A stretch of DNA of 64,000 nt from Oopsacas minuta. Taxonomy: Eukaryota > Porifera > Hexactinellida > Lyssacinosida > Leucopsacidae. A program made the translations under genes and the position numbers. Of this stretch, positions 48,051 through 59,261 are shown one piece after another; the stretch's first letter is position 1; each line of letters opens with the position of its first letter. The notes below the pieces were generated by a model, which saw only the letters and a list, made by a program, of their open reading frames with translations, made no database searches and was not told the DNA's origin. The stretch is taken from contig JAKMXF010000315.1 of NCBI GenBank assembly GCA_024704765.1, positions 211,084-275,083 of the forward strand. Direction: 5' to 3'.

Positions 48051-48309
48051 AATCTGCTTGTAGAATACAAGTTGGCACACTTACAATGTGCATATTTGTA
48101 TTTCAACTATTATTTACACAAAAGAGCATATTTACTTGTTTGATCCACCAATTATATTTACTATATTGTTTTGATGGATGATCAACCCTACAATCAAATA
48201 TTGTATTTTTGTATATCCAATGAAAACATGTATCCAGGAGAGATCTATAAACTTACTTCTTAAAAACGAGTAAAAATGCGAAATCATTCAAACAAACTGT
48301 TAAGCAATA

Positions 48310-49420
48310 TACATGAAGGATGGGCTTCTGATGCATGCTGAAAAGCAAGTTATACGTAAAGTGAAATGGACGCAGTACTCAAAATGTATCATGGTGAGCC
48401 TGTAACTGGTATTCATTTGGTCGTGACAAAACCTACTAGGATACCTATTGGAAGGGTAAATATTTACTAATACATAATTTAAGATTCATCGGGAGCAAAC
48501 TTTCACACCCAATGGTAGCTCAATGGCACTGTTGGAGATATGCGTACCATCTCAAGTATGGAGTCTTGTAGAAATTGATCTCATTGGGTCCTTACACGAG
48601 AATGTAAGTGACAACAAATATATTGTAGCTATTTCAGACCACTTTCCCAAGAGGTCAGAAGCTATTGCAATTCCTGACAAAGCTTCTAAATCTGTAGCTG
48701 ATTTCTATACATAGTAGTCTGCAGATTGGAATGTATAGAAACACTGATAAGTGACCAAGGAAGAGAGTTGGTGAAGGAAGTTATTGGTTATCTTCTTGAA
48801 ATTCTGCAGACTGAGCATAGAATTCTTCCTGCTTATCATCCTGAAACAAATGGACAACGGAAGGAGATAACAGTACCCTAAATCTGAATTGGTGAAATTG
48901 GTAAATGAAAGAGGTGATGTTTGGGATATGTATATCCCGGGAATACAATTTGCTTATCACACAAGCATTAATGCTTCTACGAAATAGACTCCATTTCAGG
49001 CGATTTATTGTCGTAGTGCGAAGCTACCCGATTGATTTCTCTATTAAACCCCCAAATAAATTGAGCAGTCAAACCCAAAGTTTTACAGGCGCCCGGCGTG
49101 ATGCGTGAAGTTATCAACAGCAAAATTGACATTAATATCGCAAACGTACAGGAACACCTAAAATGAAACTTTGATAGCCATCAATCTAATAGTAAAGTGC
49201 TATCACCTGGCGCAACTGTGTGCATAAAAAGCAGCAAGCAAATACATCGGATGGGATCGAAGATGGAACCACGCTGGGTAGGTCCTTACAAAATCATTGA
49301 GTTGCTAGATAAAGGTTACGCAATCCTAGAGAATATTAACACAGGTAAGAAGTAAAAATTATATAATATTCAAATTTGAAGAATTATGATTCAAATAACA
49401 GAGCTTAAGATGGTAAATCA
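48310..49420 (+). pseudogene. Ty3/gypsy integrase relic
   Basis: A decayed integrase. An HHCC-like segment YHGEPVTGIHLGRD is near 48388-48425. 48523-48714 encodes WSLVEIDLIGSL (first aspartate) and KYIVAISDHFPKRSEAIAIP. Further on are TLISDQGRELVKEVI (second aspartate, about 48748-48795) and YHPETNGQRKE (glutamate, about 48833-48865). A C-terminal GPY/F-like segment, EPRWVGPYKIIELLDKGYAI, is near 49268-49325. The protein is interrupted by stops and frame changes. No LTRs or reverse transcriptase were found around it. It is clearly different from, and older than, the gypsy element at 52-57 kb. Confidence 0.82.
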
Positions 49421-49429
49421 AAGAAAATA

Positions 49430-50022
49430 TTTCAATATTACATTCTAAGATTAAGAAACTAGAGCGTACGGATGAGATAGCTATAATTGGATTTGAACAA
49501 TTAATCAAACAATTCGACCCAAACAGACTGTTTTCTCGAATTTCCACTGAATCTAGAAAAATGTTGATAAAGTTTTCAACTTGAATATATGCAAGACCCC
49601 AATACTTTGTAAAACCTGACTACCTATCTAAACCTGCGCCGATATACAGAGCTAAATGATGATGGTAATTGCTACTACGATCAATCCGCTGTATCCAAAC
49701 AGTTTCCGAAGATAGCCATGTCGTAATTCGTAAAAACAGTCGTCCATCACAGGAGTGGTAGTTTGAGTGAAACACTAAGATTGTATCTTTCTCAAACGGT
49801 GGCCAATTCAGTCAGCGAAGGTGTCATTGACTCCAGTTGTGTATGAACAACGCAGAAGAAATACTGGCCACAGCTAACCTTATTCAGCATGATATCTTTG
49901 TGTATGCAAAGAGTGAGGATTCTATGGAATGGCATACATACCCTGCTTCTTTTACATTGACAAAACAACAGAAATTGCATTGTATCTGGAAATTAAGCTG
50001 AACACTTCAACGTAGTCATCAA
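49430..50022. other. no gene recognised
   Basis: Possibly the downstream remainder of the gypsy relic. Frames are short and unrecognised. Confidence 0.4.
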
Positions 50023-50026
50023 TATA

Positions 50027-50944
50027 CAGTCAGGGGACAAAAGTATTCGACCACACAAATATATTGTCATAAATTGTATACTCTTTCCCGTTCCTATATA
50101 TTGTGTAGTCTATATTCGTAGCTGCTATCTAGTAATTTGTATAGAATAACATATGTTTTTCAAGAATTTCAAAAAAATATTTTAGATTGACACTTTTTGA
50201 AGGTGTTAATCATTAATAATTATTAGATAATTATTGATAATCAAAATATGTGGTAATTCAAAACCTATTAAGAATCTATAATTTCTGACTTGATATTTGA
50301 ATTCTACGTAGGCGAGTTACCCCAGGTTGAAATTTCCAATTGGATTGAACAATTTTTACCAAAGTTATAAAAGAATTTCAATTTGTCCCACTTGTGCCAC
50401 TTTTTTCAAAAAGTGGCACAGGTGGCAGGAAAAAGCGCCACTACAAGGAAATCAACTAGGGTTAGGAGGAATAAGTCGAAGTAATATTTTCGAATGATAT
50501 GACTATGCTAACCCTTGAATTCCAAAATAACCTCTTGGTAGCGGCCACTTGTGCCACCTTCGGCAAAAGGTGGCACAAATGGCACAAAATTGAAATTCAT
50601 CTATAACTTTGGTAAAAATTGCTCAATCCGATTGGAAATTTCAACCTGGGGTAACTCGCCTACGTAGAATTCAAATATCAAGTCAGAAATTATAGATTCT
50701 TAATAGGTTTTGAATTACCACATATTTTGATTATCAATAATTATCTAATAACTATTAATAATTAACACCTTCAAAAAGTGTCAATCTAAAATATTTTTTT
50801 GAAATTCTTGAAAAACATATGTTATTCTATACAAATTACTAGATAGCAGCTACGAATATAGACTACACAATATATAGGAGCGGGAAAGAGTATACAATTT
50901 ATGACAATATATTTGTGTGGTCGAATACTTTTGTCCCCTGACTG
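50027..50944. mobile_element. foldback MITE with about 400 bp arms, TA duplication
   Basis: A near-perfect palindrome. The left arm begins CAGTCAGGGGACAAAAGTAT and the right arm is its inverse, ending ATACTTTTGTCCCCTGACTG. TA flanks both ends (50025-50026 and 50945-50946). The arms stay matched to about 50430 and 50545, where each carries its own small hairpin around GTGCCAC / GTGGCAC. The centre is about 100 bases of unpaired sequence. It has no coding capacity. TA duplication and terminal CAG place it as a non-autonomous Tc1/mariner-type foldback. Arm similarity suggests a fairly recent origin. Confidence 0.93.
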
Positions 50945-50979
50945 TACATTGATACTAGAAACATAGACAATTTTGCTAG

Positions 50980-51095
50980 TTTATACCCAGGGGGTTAATC
51001 TAGGCTCAGAAGGTATAATCTGGCTAGTTGAGTTTAGACCCCGGGAATAAACCAGCCTAGTCAAGTTTATACCCGGATATACTCCGGCGCTAATG
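50980..51095. repeat. GC-rich palindromic repeat, part B
   Basis: ACCCAGGGGGTTAATCTAGG, GTATAATCTGGCTAG and TTTAGACCCCGGGAATAAAC CAGCCTAGTC followed by TTTATACCCGG, similar in motif to the repeat at 46430-46645. Possibly terminal or subterminal repeats of an unrecognised element. Confidence 0.45.
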
Positions 51096-51099
51096 CATT

Positions 51100-52072
51100 A
51101 TATATAATAATAAATATATTTTAGATGATCAGAATCAAAATTTTCCTTCATTTCTCCAACCTTTATTACAAAATTTTAGACTTTCATTGAATATTTATGT
51201 GCATACATAATATAAACCACCTGGGTTTTGGTCGTGACAATGTAGTGATATTCTATATTGAATGCCTAAAATCTATATTACTGGAACCTTACAAGTTCTA
51301 ACGTCAATTTACAAATTAATTTATATTAGTGGCCAGGTCCGTATCAAATCAGTTTGATTTGGAAAAAGACTCATCGTTTATCTACCAACTCATTCAAAAA
51401 AATGAATTGATATTGCCAAATAATAATGAGTGAATAAGTCGTGAAATCTATTATACACTACAAATATATATATACATATATATATTAGACCATGTAGAAT
51501 AAATTACTTGTTTCATCCAGAATTTCTACGGAAACTGGGACAGCGGGAGGTATTATATTTTTATTTTTATAGGCCACTTAATATGTAAAAATGATTACCA
51601 TACAATTATTCATCACATACTCTCTGGGAATAAAAATATTGAGTATTTCCATACAAGTAGTAAAATTTACATTGCACAATCTGTGACCAAGGAATTGCCC
51701 ATAAATTTTGAAACTCCAAAAGAAATGAGACAAAATTAGGCATATGCGCGGATGACAAACAAGAAATTTCTTTTCATGGCCTGATTTAATGTATTTTATT
51801 TATTATTTATGTTACATTTTGGTTTGCCCTAATGCGATCACGAACCATAAATTTAATGAAATTAGCACATTCCACGAAAGTTAGGAGCGGCCCTCAAATA
51901 GAACATTATGGATTTTTAAGAATATATGCTGTATACCATATATTTACAAATGAGTAGCGCATGCGCTGCATTAACAGATAAAATTTTGGAAAAAGTAGGC
52001 TCTCAAATTACATCCTATAGTGTAAAGAAATCCGCAGGTACTGATATTTATTTTGAGTTTTGTTACTTATTT
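51100..52072. other. no gene recognised
   Basis: AT-rich spacer, with a short TATATATACATATATATA run near 51467-51488. It ends at the left duplication of the Merlin element. Confidence 0.4.
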
Positions 52073-52080
52073 CCACTTCC

Positions 52081-52263
52081 GGTACAACTATAGAATCCGA
52101 CACGCCCCAACTTTTTTAATGTAGTCAAAAATCGCTATATGCACCGTTGAGGAACTCGTTGAAAGAAGCTGATAGAGCTTTCGAACTCAAAAATCGGATG
52201 GAAACTGACGAAGTTACGAAAAATCTCCTAAATAAGCCAAATCCTATGGAGAAAATTGTATTA
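52081..52263 (+). repeat. Merlin left TIR, outer part
   Basis: 183 bases matching the outer right TIR in inverse, with one visible difference (CGCCCC versus CGCCCT). Interrupted after ATTA by the gypsy 5' LTR. Confidence 0.95.
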
Positions 52264-52426
52264 TGTAACGCTGACGCATTATTAGTAAACCATAACATAA
52301 TATACTAGTAGGTTAACGTAGTACTCCAACCTTTACACAGTAGTTAGTAACTTAGGATAGACCTGATCTTATTTGTATTTCTATTAAACACTTACCCCCA
52401 GCTTGTTAAACTATCGTTGCGTCACA
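52264..52426 (+). repeat. gypsy 5' LTR
   Basis: 163 bp, starts TG and ends CA, identical by eye to 56816-56978. Confidence 0.96.
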
Positions 52427-52455
52427 TAAATACAAATATTCAGCGTCAAGATAAG

Positions 52456-53775
52456 ATGGCCGCACCCATGAATATTTCAATCCCACCCCTGAAACCGGGA
52501 GAACGTATAGAAGAATGGCAACCACTGTTTGTAGCTGCAACTAGCGCGCTTGCAGCCCATGCTGGTGACAAGGCAGTCATCCAGATCTTGCCTTCGTACG
52601 TATGCAGGGACGAGTTTGAGAAGGACACGACGCTGTTAGCTATAAAGGAAGAAACAATTGAAGCAGCATTCAAAGTTCTCAGCAACGCCTTAGACGCCCC
52701 AATCGATGAGTTCGACGCTACCTCAAGATTCCGTAGTATGGTATGGGCGAGAGGAACACGTATCGAAGTGTTTTTTACACGGTTATGGAAGGAAGCAAAA
52801 CGAGCAGGGTTTCTCAATCAGCAAGTCTGCATAACGTTAGTAACTCAACTCCCAGGCAAGGCGTGTTCAAGTGTAAAGAAGTGGGTACGCGAACGAGTCG
52901 TAGTAACTGATGAGCAGATGCGGGAGTTTATAGGTTTCGTTCAACAGAATTTGCGCCAGGCTGATGTGCTTTTAGATTTTGGAAGTCGAGAAGCTCCCGA
53001 GGAAAAAACGGTCGGTCAGTGCAAAGTGGTTACCGAAGAAGCAAAGGAAGACCAGCAGTCGAACGATTCAGATGCAGATCCAGTAACCCCTCATGTGTGG
53101 AAGGTCCGACAATACGGAACCGAAAGGAGGGCCGAGCGAGGCTACAGAGGCGCATCGCGTGATTACTGGCAAATAACCTGTTTTACGTGTGGCAGAAGAG
53201 GGCATGGTTACCAGAGATGTCCAGATCGGATTTGCAAAGGGTGTCATGGGAAGGGGCATGACGTAGAAGATTGTACGACCGAATGGCGAGGTAACATCGG
53301 AAGAAGAGGAAGGAAGTTCATAAGAAAAGATTTCGTAAAAGAGTTGCGAGTTGGCAACCAGGTAGACGAAAGAGCCGCATCCATTGTGGTGAGGATCGGG
53401 GATAGCGACATTCGCGCCCTATTAGATACAGGAGCGAAGGTCAATGTTATGGACGTGCAAACCATGCGGGAGTTAGGATTGACCAACCGCTTAAGGCCCG
53501 TAACTGGACAAGTTTATGGGGTCGGTGGAGCACCGGTTACAGTTGTTGGAAAGATGGACGTTCCGATTAGGGTGAGCAATGAAGAAGCCCATTGGACGCG
53601 AGTACACGTATTAGAGGGCGAAGAACAAGCTTTGTTATTGGGACGGCAATTTCTCAAGTCTTTTGGACGCGTAACGTTTGATTGGGACGAGGGGTTATTA
53701 TACTGGGTAAGATCAAGATTGATATACAGGAACAGGCAATTGGAGGGGACCCACTGGCCAGAGCACGCTCGGTAA
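52456..53775 (+). CDS. gag: gag-protease polyprotein of gypsy element
   Basis: 439 codons from the first ATG 30 bases after the 5' LTR. The N-terminal two thirds is a capsid-like helical domain. Then two CCHC zinc knuckles that bind the element RNA, CFTCGRRGHGYQRC (about residues 246-259) and CKGCHGKGHDVEDC (265-278). Then a retropepsin domain with the active-site motif LLDTGAKVNVMD (about 325-336) and the flap-end block LLLGRQFLKSFG. The protease is thus in the gag frame, and pol follows in the -1 frame with a long open overlap. No obvious slippery heptamer was seen. The frame is intact. Confidence 0.93.
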   Translation: MAAPMNISIPPLKPGERIEEWQPLFVAATSALAAHAGDKAVIQILPSYVCRDEFEKDTTLLAIKEETIEAAFKVLSNALDAPIDEFDATSRFRSMVWARGTRIEVFFTRLWKEAKRAGFLNQQVCITLVTQLPGKACSSVKKWVRERVVVTDEQMREFIGFVQQNLRQADVLLDFGSREAPEEKTVGQCKVVTEEAKEDQQSNDSDADPVTPHVWKVRQYGTERRAERGYRGASRDYWQITCFTCGRRGHGYQRCPDRICKGCHGKGHDVEDCTTEWRGNIGRRGRKFIRKDFVKELRVGNQVDERAASIVVRIGDSDIRALLDTGAKVNVMDVQTMRELGLTNRLRPVTGQVYGVGGAPVTVVGKMDVPIRVSNEEAHWTRVHVLEGEEQALLLGRQFLKSFGRVTFDWDEGLLYWVRSRLIYRNRQLEGTHWPEHAR

Positions 53776-56700
53776 AACAGATAAGCAACTTCGAGGACGA
53801 TGAGAGAGTCGAAGGCAGCCAGACCGACTTAAAGGGCGAATAACAGACGAAGTTTGCAGCTTTGGTGAAAGAATTTGAGCCGCTATTTAACGATATGCCA
53901 GGGCGAACCACATTGTGTGAGCATGTGATAGAAACGAAAGATGCAGCACCAAGCCGAACGAGATGCAGAAGACTGCCGCCGCAATGGGAAGACGAAATCA
54001 ATGCGCAGTTGGAGGAATTATTGAGTCGAGGATTATGCAGACCCTCAAAATCACCGTGGGCGAGTAACGTAGTTTTGGTCACCAAAAAGGACGGTAAGAA
54101 GCGTTTCGCCATTGACTACCGCGGGTTGAACAGTGCAACAAAGAAGGATGCATATGGCATACCACAGGTACAGGCTATTTTGGACAGGTTGCAAGGTTTT
54201 CAATATTTTTCGGTAATTGATATCTCAGCAGCGTACTGGTGTGTACCCATGCGAGAAGGAGATATAGAAAAGACGGCGTTTAACACTCCGAGAGGCCTTT
54301 TTGAGATGACAGTTATGCCGTTTGGATTGGTGAACGCACAGGCTACCTTCCAAAGACTTATGGACAATACGCTACAAGGGGTCAAGCGCTCAGAGTCATA
54401 TATTGATGATTGTATAATTTATTCCCATTCCTTTGAGCAACATATGGAGGACCTACGCACAGTGCTGACCCGCCTGCGCCAAGCCAAGCTTCACGTAAAG
54501 CTACATAAATGTCAGTTTGCGCGTAAAGAAGTCGAGTTCCTAAGGCATGTCGTATCCAGAAGTGGTCGAAGACCCATAAGTTCCGCGGCTGAGAAACTAG
54601 CCAATTTCCCAAGGCCCCAAGGAGTAACAGAACTGCAGCGTTTTTTGGGCAGCCTGAATTTCTATCGTTCATACATCCCGGAGTTGGCCCGTTTAGCCAC
54701 GCCCCTCTACGAATTGACAAGAAAAGGGGCTAATTGGGTGTGGAGTAATAAATGCGAGAACGCGTTTGACTCCCTGCGGCACAAGCTGATTCAAGAACCA
54801 ATATTGCTGGCATTCCCAGCCTGGAAGGAGAAATTCGTGATTGAGGCAGATGCCAGCACCACGGCTGTAGCAGCAGTATTGTCTCAACGAAACGCGGAGA
54901 CAGGACAGTTGCACCCCGTAGACTACTTCTCATCCTCACTTAGCGGCGCGCAAAGGAATTATAGCGCGGGGCAGCTAGAAGCATGGGCACTTGTCTCCGC
55001 TTGCCGGAAATGGCGGACCTACTTAGGAGCCAGAGGTGAAGTTGAACTAATAACAGACCACTGTCCATTAAAATGGCTGCGCAACCAAAAGGATCCTCGG
55101 AGGACATTCGCCAGATGGATCCTAGAGTTGGAAGAATATTCGTATGTCATAACCCACCGACCCGGCAAAGAGAACAATTTACCAGACTATTTAAGCAGGA
55201 ATCCAAATGTAGCAGTCGACGAGAAAGTCCAAGATGAGAGTATCTTCGAGGACAAGGTCTTTACAGTAAAGACTAGGGTTAGAGTGGAGACCAGGTGGGA
55301 TGCGGTTTTAATGCGGAAACAACAGAACCAGGACGCAGTAACGAAAGACGCACTTAATCAACTAGAGACAAAGGGAAGAGTTAGCACCGGACAACTATGT
55401 AATATCGCAGAGGGTTTAGATGTCGCGAGTGACCTACTACTTTTTCGGGACCGGGTAGTGGTCCCAAGGGAGGCTCAAGAGGAAGTGATGAGAAGAGTAC
55501 ACGCCGCGGGGCACTTCGGCCAGAGGAGGACGTTGCAAAATCTCCAAAGAAGTTATTTTGGGGGAGGTATGGCTAGGGACACGCGCAAGTACTGTCGGAG
55601 CTGCCTTACATGCTAGAAAGCCAAGGGGTCAAACCGGGTGAGAGTGCCGATCCAAGAGTTTAGTGTTGAAGGGCTAGGTCCGGGGGACTTGGTAGCCATG
55701 GATATCGGGACCCTACCTTGGACGGACGAGAAGTTTCGATACTTCTTGTGTATGGTAGATGTTTTTACACGCTACATCGAATTGGTTCCCCTTCAGGAGC
55801 AAACCGCGGCCTCACTGATACGGGAATTTGAGCGGGGATGGATCTTCCGAGGGCATGGTGTGCCTAGGGGCCTGTTGTCAGATCAGGCCCGCAATATAGA
55901 TGGGGTTGAAGTCAGGAGGATGTGCGATAGGTTGGGCATTGAGAAACGTCACTCCTCACCTTATCATCCGCAAGCAGATGGACTTGTCGAAAGGAGCATA
56001 GGCTTAGTCAAGCAAGTGGCTAGATGCTTAACACTAGACCGCCAACTTCCAAAAGAATCATGGCCGGACATCTTGCCCGAAGTGGCCTTCTATTGTAATA
56101 ACACCCAAAATGCCTCTACTAAACTCTCGGCACAGCTCTTGATGACAGGTAGACAACCATTATCCCCCATAGATGCGATATTGAGTAGAAGGAAGTGGAC
56201 GGAAGAACTTAGCCACAGTCAGCAGGTAGAGAGACTGCAGCAACTCTCCTCAGAATTGAAGTGCCTAGCTGCCGAGAATGACAGGATAAGTAGAATGGAC
56301 AGGAACTTTAGCAGAAATCAAGGTACTCGTCTCCACCCGTTTGCAAAGGACGACTTGGTGTTAGAAACCAATGAGAGGTGCAAAGATTCGCTGGACCCTA
56401 AATATAAGGGGCCGTATACAGTTTTAGACGTTAGGGGTGCGAACGTCAAGATAAAGAAGAAAGGCAAACTGAAATGGATTCATGTAAGTCGTTGCAAGTT
56501 GTTCAAGGAGGGAGCTCAGTTGTCCAACAACTCAAGTGTTGTAGTTCAAGCCGCGGTGGCGGAAGGTCCAGAGGGGAATGATTCAGGAAGGGAAGAGCAG
56601 GTTGATGCAAGTTGCGAGCCCATTGGGCAGGAGCCGTCAACTGATACTACGGAGATAGAAAGCTCAACGGAGGCGGAACTAGAACCGGATGGGCAGGAGG

Positions 56701-56804
56701 TTCTACTCCCGACCCAAAGGAGGTATCCTTTGCGCGATCGCAGAGCTAAGAAATACGATGACTACGTGCTGGAGACCCACCAAGACACAGGCCCATTCGT
56801 TTGA
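53700..56804 (+). pseudogene. pol: pol (reverse transcriptase, RNase H, integrase) with two in-frame stops
   Basis: The pol frame is open before 53841, where TAA occurs, then from 53844 to TAG at 55614-55616, then to TGA at 56802; all three parts are in one frame. The reverse transcriptase has VVLVTKKDGKKRFAIDYRGLN, FSVIDISAAYW and the catalytic YIDDCII. RNase H has IEADAS, GQLEAWAL and LITDHCPLKWL. The integrase has an H..H..C..C zinc domain around 55499-55613, broken by the TAG just after its last cysteine. DIGTL, LLSDQAR and DGLVERS form the DD35E triad, and a GPY/F module (KYKGPYTVLD) follows. The C-terminus ends in acidic sequence and RYPLRDRR. Only the two nonsense codons appear damaging; readthrough at the TAG cannot be excluded. 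Confidence 0.9.
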
Positions 56805-56815
56805 AGGAGGAGTGA
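56804..56815 (+). other. polypurine tract
   Basis: AAGGAGGAGTGA directly before the 3' LTR: the plus-strand priming site of reverse transcription. Confidence 0.75.
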
Positions 56816-56978
56816 TGTAACGCTGACGCATTATTAGTAAACCATAACATAATATACTAGTAGGTTAACGTAGTACTCCAACCTTTACACAGTAGTTAGT
56901 AACTTAGGATAGACCTGATCTTATTTGTATTTCTATTAAACACTTACCCCCAGCTTGTTAAACTATCGTTGCGTCACA
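56816..56978 (+). repeat. gypsy 3' LTR
   Basis: 163 bp, identical by eye to the 5' LTR, followed by the duplicated ATTA. Confidence 0.96.
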
Positions 56979-56982
56979 ATTA

Positions 56983-57391
56983 GCTACTATACTGAAATAA
57001 TGCTGATGAATTCTATACAAACTACCATAGGAATGCACATATAATCAATCTTGCGGTTATCAACGCTTGCGTCAGTTGATTGATTCTTTTATGAATTTAT
57101 TAGTTTGCGTAATTTGTAGTTATTGCTATTAAGAACGGTCAATTTAAACCTGGTGTGGCCTGGTTCCCAAAGGGGCGAAAACCTGGTCACACCGTATATC
57201 TCGAAAACTATAATTCGCATCGCTTAGCTTTAAAAAGGAAAACGGTAGGTCTTGGCCTCATCTAGCCAAAAAATACCACTTGGCCCACATCTAGCTATCC
57301 TAACAATAGGTGTTATGCACTATTAATGTTGCCAAATAATCATCAAGTACATTTCAAAGATATCTTAACTAGGATTCATTTGTTGCTTAGA
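56983..57391 (+). repeat. Merlin left TIR, inner part
   Basis: Resumes the TIR after the gypsy insertion and matches the right TIR inner part in inverse until about TTTGTTGCTTAGAAA, where the copies diverge. Confidence 0.93.
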
Positions 57392-57393
57392 AA

Positions 57394-58278
57394 AACACAT
57401 CTTGAACTAAGATGAATGATAAAGACATTTCAGTATCGCCAAATTTACTCTGTTGGTGATACATATTAGTTGTTTAGTATATCTGTACATGCGGCTTCTT
57501 TACTTAATGATTCTAGATGTTTGTTACTAGCCTCACAGTCCCCATTACAGCTATACAGTAAGTTTCCGGATACAAAGTGGCGTAACATGCTACCATGGGC
57601 GTAATTCCCAGGGGGACGGAGGAGGAAGTGTCCCCCCACTTTTGAATAATTTGCGATGATGTACGATCATTTTCGTACCAAATCACAAGATTTTACAATT
57701 CGTCCCATAATTTATGGATCTATGCCCTTGTTTACCAGCGCCATCCCTCACCCATGTTCCAAGTTAACATATTTTGCTCATAATTTACACATTCTTTGCT
57801 AAAGTCAGTGTGGTTACAATGTAGTTTGTGCAAATTGGGTTCCAGCACTGATTCACAATATATTTTTCAGATCGGCTAAAGGAATTTCCATAGGAAATAC
57901 GTGCATTGTTAAGCCCACAATACACCATGCGACTGGATTGATTGCAACTGTTTATGCAACAAAATTGCATCGTATATGGTGGGCTTTAGGTTATATTATA
58001 CCTGTGTATGATTTGACTGAAATTCCCAACAATTCAATGATCATAGTATATGAATTGAATATACGTACTACTCGTGGTATAGTTAATCGTTGATAGTAAC
58101 TTGATATCACTATGATTTTCTATCACTAATGAAAATCTACATTCCTTTGAACAAATTATACTCAAGTTACACTGTGCAATAAAATGTTGACCACAAACAA
58201 CCACATAATCTAAGCTTTAATTGTGTCGCTTAAGTAAAAAGCATTCCAAAAATGTGAATGGGTTGTAATGTATGTTAG
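57394..58278. other. Merlin internal non-coding region (5')
   Basis: AT-rich, between the left TIR and the transposase promoter. No supportable gene. Confidence 0.5.
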
Positions 58279-58287
58279 TATATAAAG
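58279..58287 (+). promoter_or_regulatory. TATA-box candidate for Merlin transposase
   Basis: TATATAAAG, 48 bases upstream of the transposase ATG at 58335. Confidence 0.5.
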
Positions 58288-58334
58288 ACCATTCGTACAT
58301 TATTTTGTAATATACTACTATCATTCAAACCACA

Positions 58335-59261
58335 ATGGACCACACAATATTACTCGAACCCTTGATTATTCCTGACATTTCAGCAAGCTTTTTACTGTCT
58401 GATCTCTTTCAGTTGTCTTCTTCTCTGGAAAATACTATAGATTGGCTTAAGCATTATGGCTTGTTACCACGAGGAGTCCAGTGCAGATGCGGCTCAATAA
58501 TGTATGTAGGTACATTTACCGATTCTAAGGACAATAAGAAATGGAGATGTAGAGCGTGTAAGACAACCTGTTCACTTCGTTATGAGTCTTTCTTCAAGGG
58601 TTCAAACCTATCTATTCCCTCACAAATGCAGTTCTTGTATTTTTGGAGTGAAGATATACAGTCACACGCATTTCTTGAGAAACGATTGCAATGGTCTCCG
58701 AATACTGTTGTGAACTGGAAGAATTTTATGAGAGATATTTGCATTGAGGATCTAATAATAAATCAGGAGCCAATAGGTGGGCCCGGTAGAGTGGTGGAAA
58801 TTGATGAATCGAAATTTGGGAGACGAAAATATAACCGTGGTAGATTACTCACTGGTCAATGGGTTTTCGGTATATATGAGCAAGGTACTGATAACGTACT
58901 GATAATTCCAGTTCCCGATCGCTCAGGTGCAACCCTACTTCCCATCATTCAGCGATATGCATTACCTGGAACTACCATCCACTCAGACGAATGGGCTGCT
59001 TATAATGTTGTCCCAGCTGCCGGCTACGATCATCACACTGTGAACCATTCTGAGAATTTTGTGGATCCAATTGACGGTACTCATACACAAGGGATAGAAA
59101 ACGCTTGGGGTGTGGTCAAGAAAAGGCAAAGAAGAGGCCAAACAACAAATCCTGAATTGCTAGAATCCCACCTTATCGAGTCTTGTTGGAGAAGAAAGAA
59201 TAAAGGAAACATCCTAAACAGCATCGTCAAGTGCATTAGAGAATTATATCCTGTTGTGTAA
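58335..59261 (+). CDS. Merlin transposase (IS1016/ISXO2-like), intact
   Basis: 308 residues, uninterrupted. Merlin transposases are the eukaryotic relatives of bacterial IS1016/ISXO2 transposases and move the element by cut and paste with 8-9 bp duplications. The N-terminal zinc ribbon uses CRC (50-52) and CRAC (72-75). The DDE domain has VVEIDESKFGRRKYNRGR (D157), IHSDEWAAY (D218) and THTQGIENAWGVVKKRQR (E255). The C-terminus is the usual ESHLIESCWRRK helix. The start is the first ATG after a TATA-like box. It is the sole gene of the element and lies between its two TIRs. Nothing suggests damage, so this copy could be autonomous. Confidence 0.96.
   Translation: MDHTILLEPLIIPDISASFLLSDLFQLSSSLENTIDWLKHYGLLPRGVQCRCGSIMYVGTFTDSKDNKKWRCRACKTTCSLRYESFFKGSNLSIPSQMQFLYFWSEDIQSHAFLEKRLQWSPNTVVNWKNFMRDICIEDLIINQEPIGGPGRVVEIDESKFGRRKYNRGRLLTGQWVFGIYEQGTDNVLIIPVPDRSGATLLPIIQRYALPGTTIHSDEWAAYNVVPAAGYDHHTVNHSENFVDPIDGTHTQGIENAWGVVKKRQRRGQTTNPELLESHLIESCWRRKNKGNILNSIVKCIRELYPVV

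Larger units (their letters stand above)
52264..56978 (+). mobile_element. Ty3/gypsy LTR retrotransposon, identical LTRs
   Basis: Two 163 bp LTRs (52264-52426 and 56816-56978), beginning TGTAACGCTGACGC and ending TTGCGTCACA, read as identical. ATTA flanks both sides (52260-52263 and 56979-56982), and the uninterrupted right Merlin TIR contains a single ATTA at that point, confirming the 4 bp duplication. Order gag, protease, reverse transcriptase, RNase H, integrase is Ty3/gypsy type. A polypurine tract AAGGAGGAG precedes the 3' LTR; no obvious tRNA primer site was recognised after the 5' LTR. The GC content of the body is higher than that of the surroundings. Confidence 0.96.

Noticed and set aside
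54200-54939. Minus-strand frames opposite the gypsy reverse transcriptase
   Set aside because: Shadows of the pol frame, which has clear catalytic motifs.
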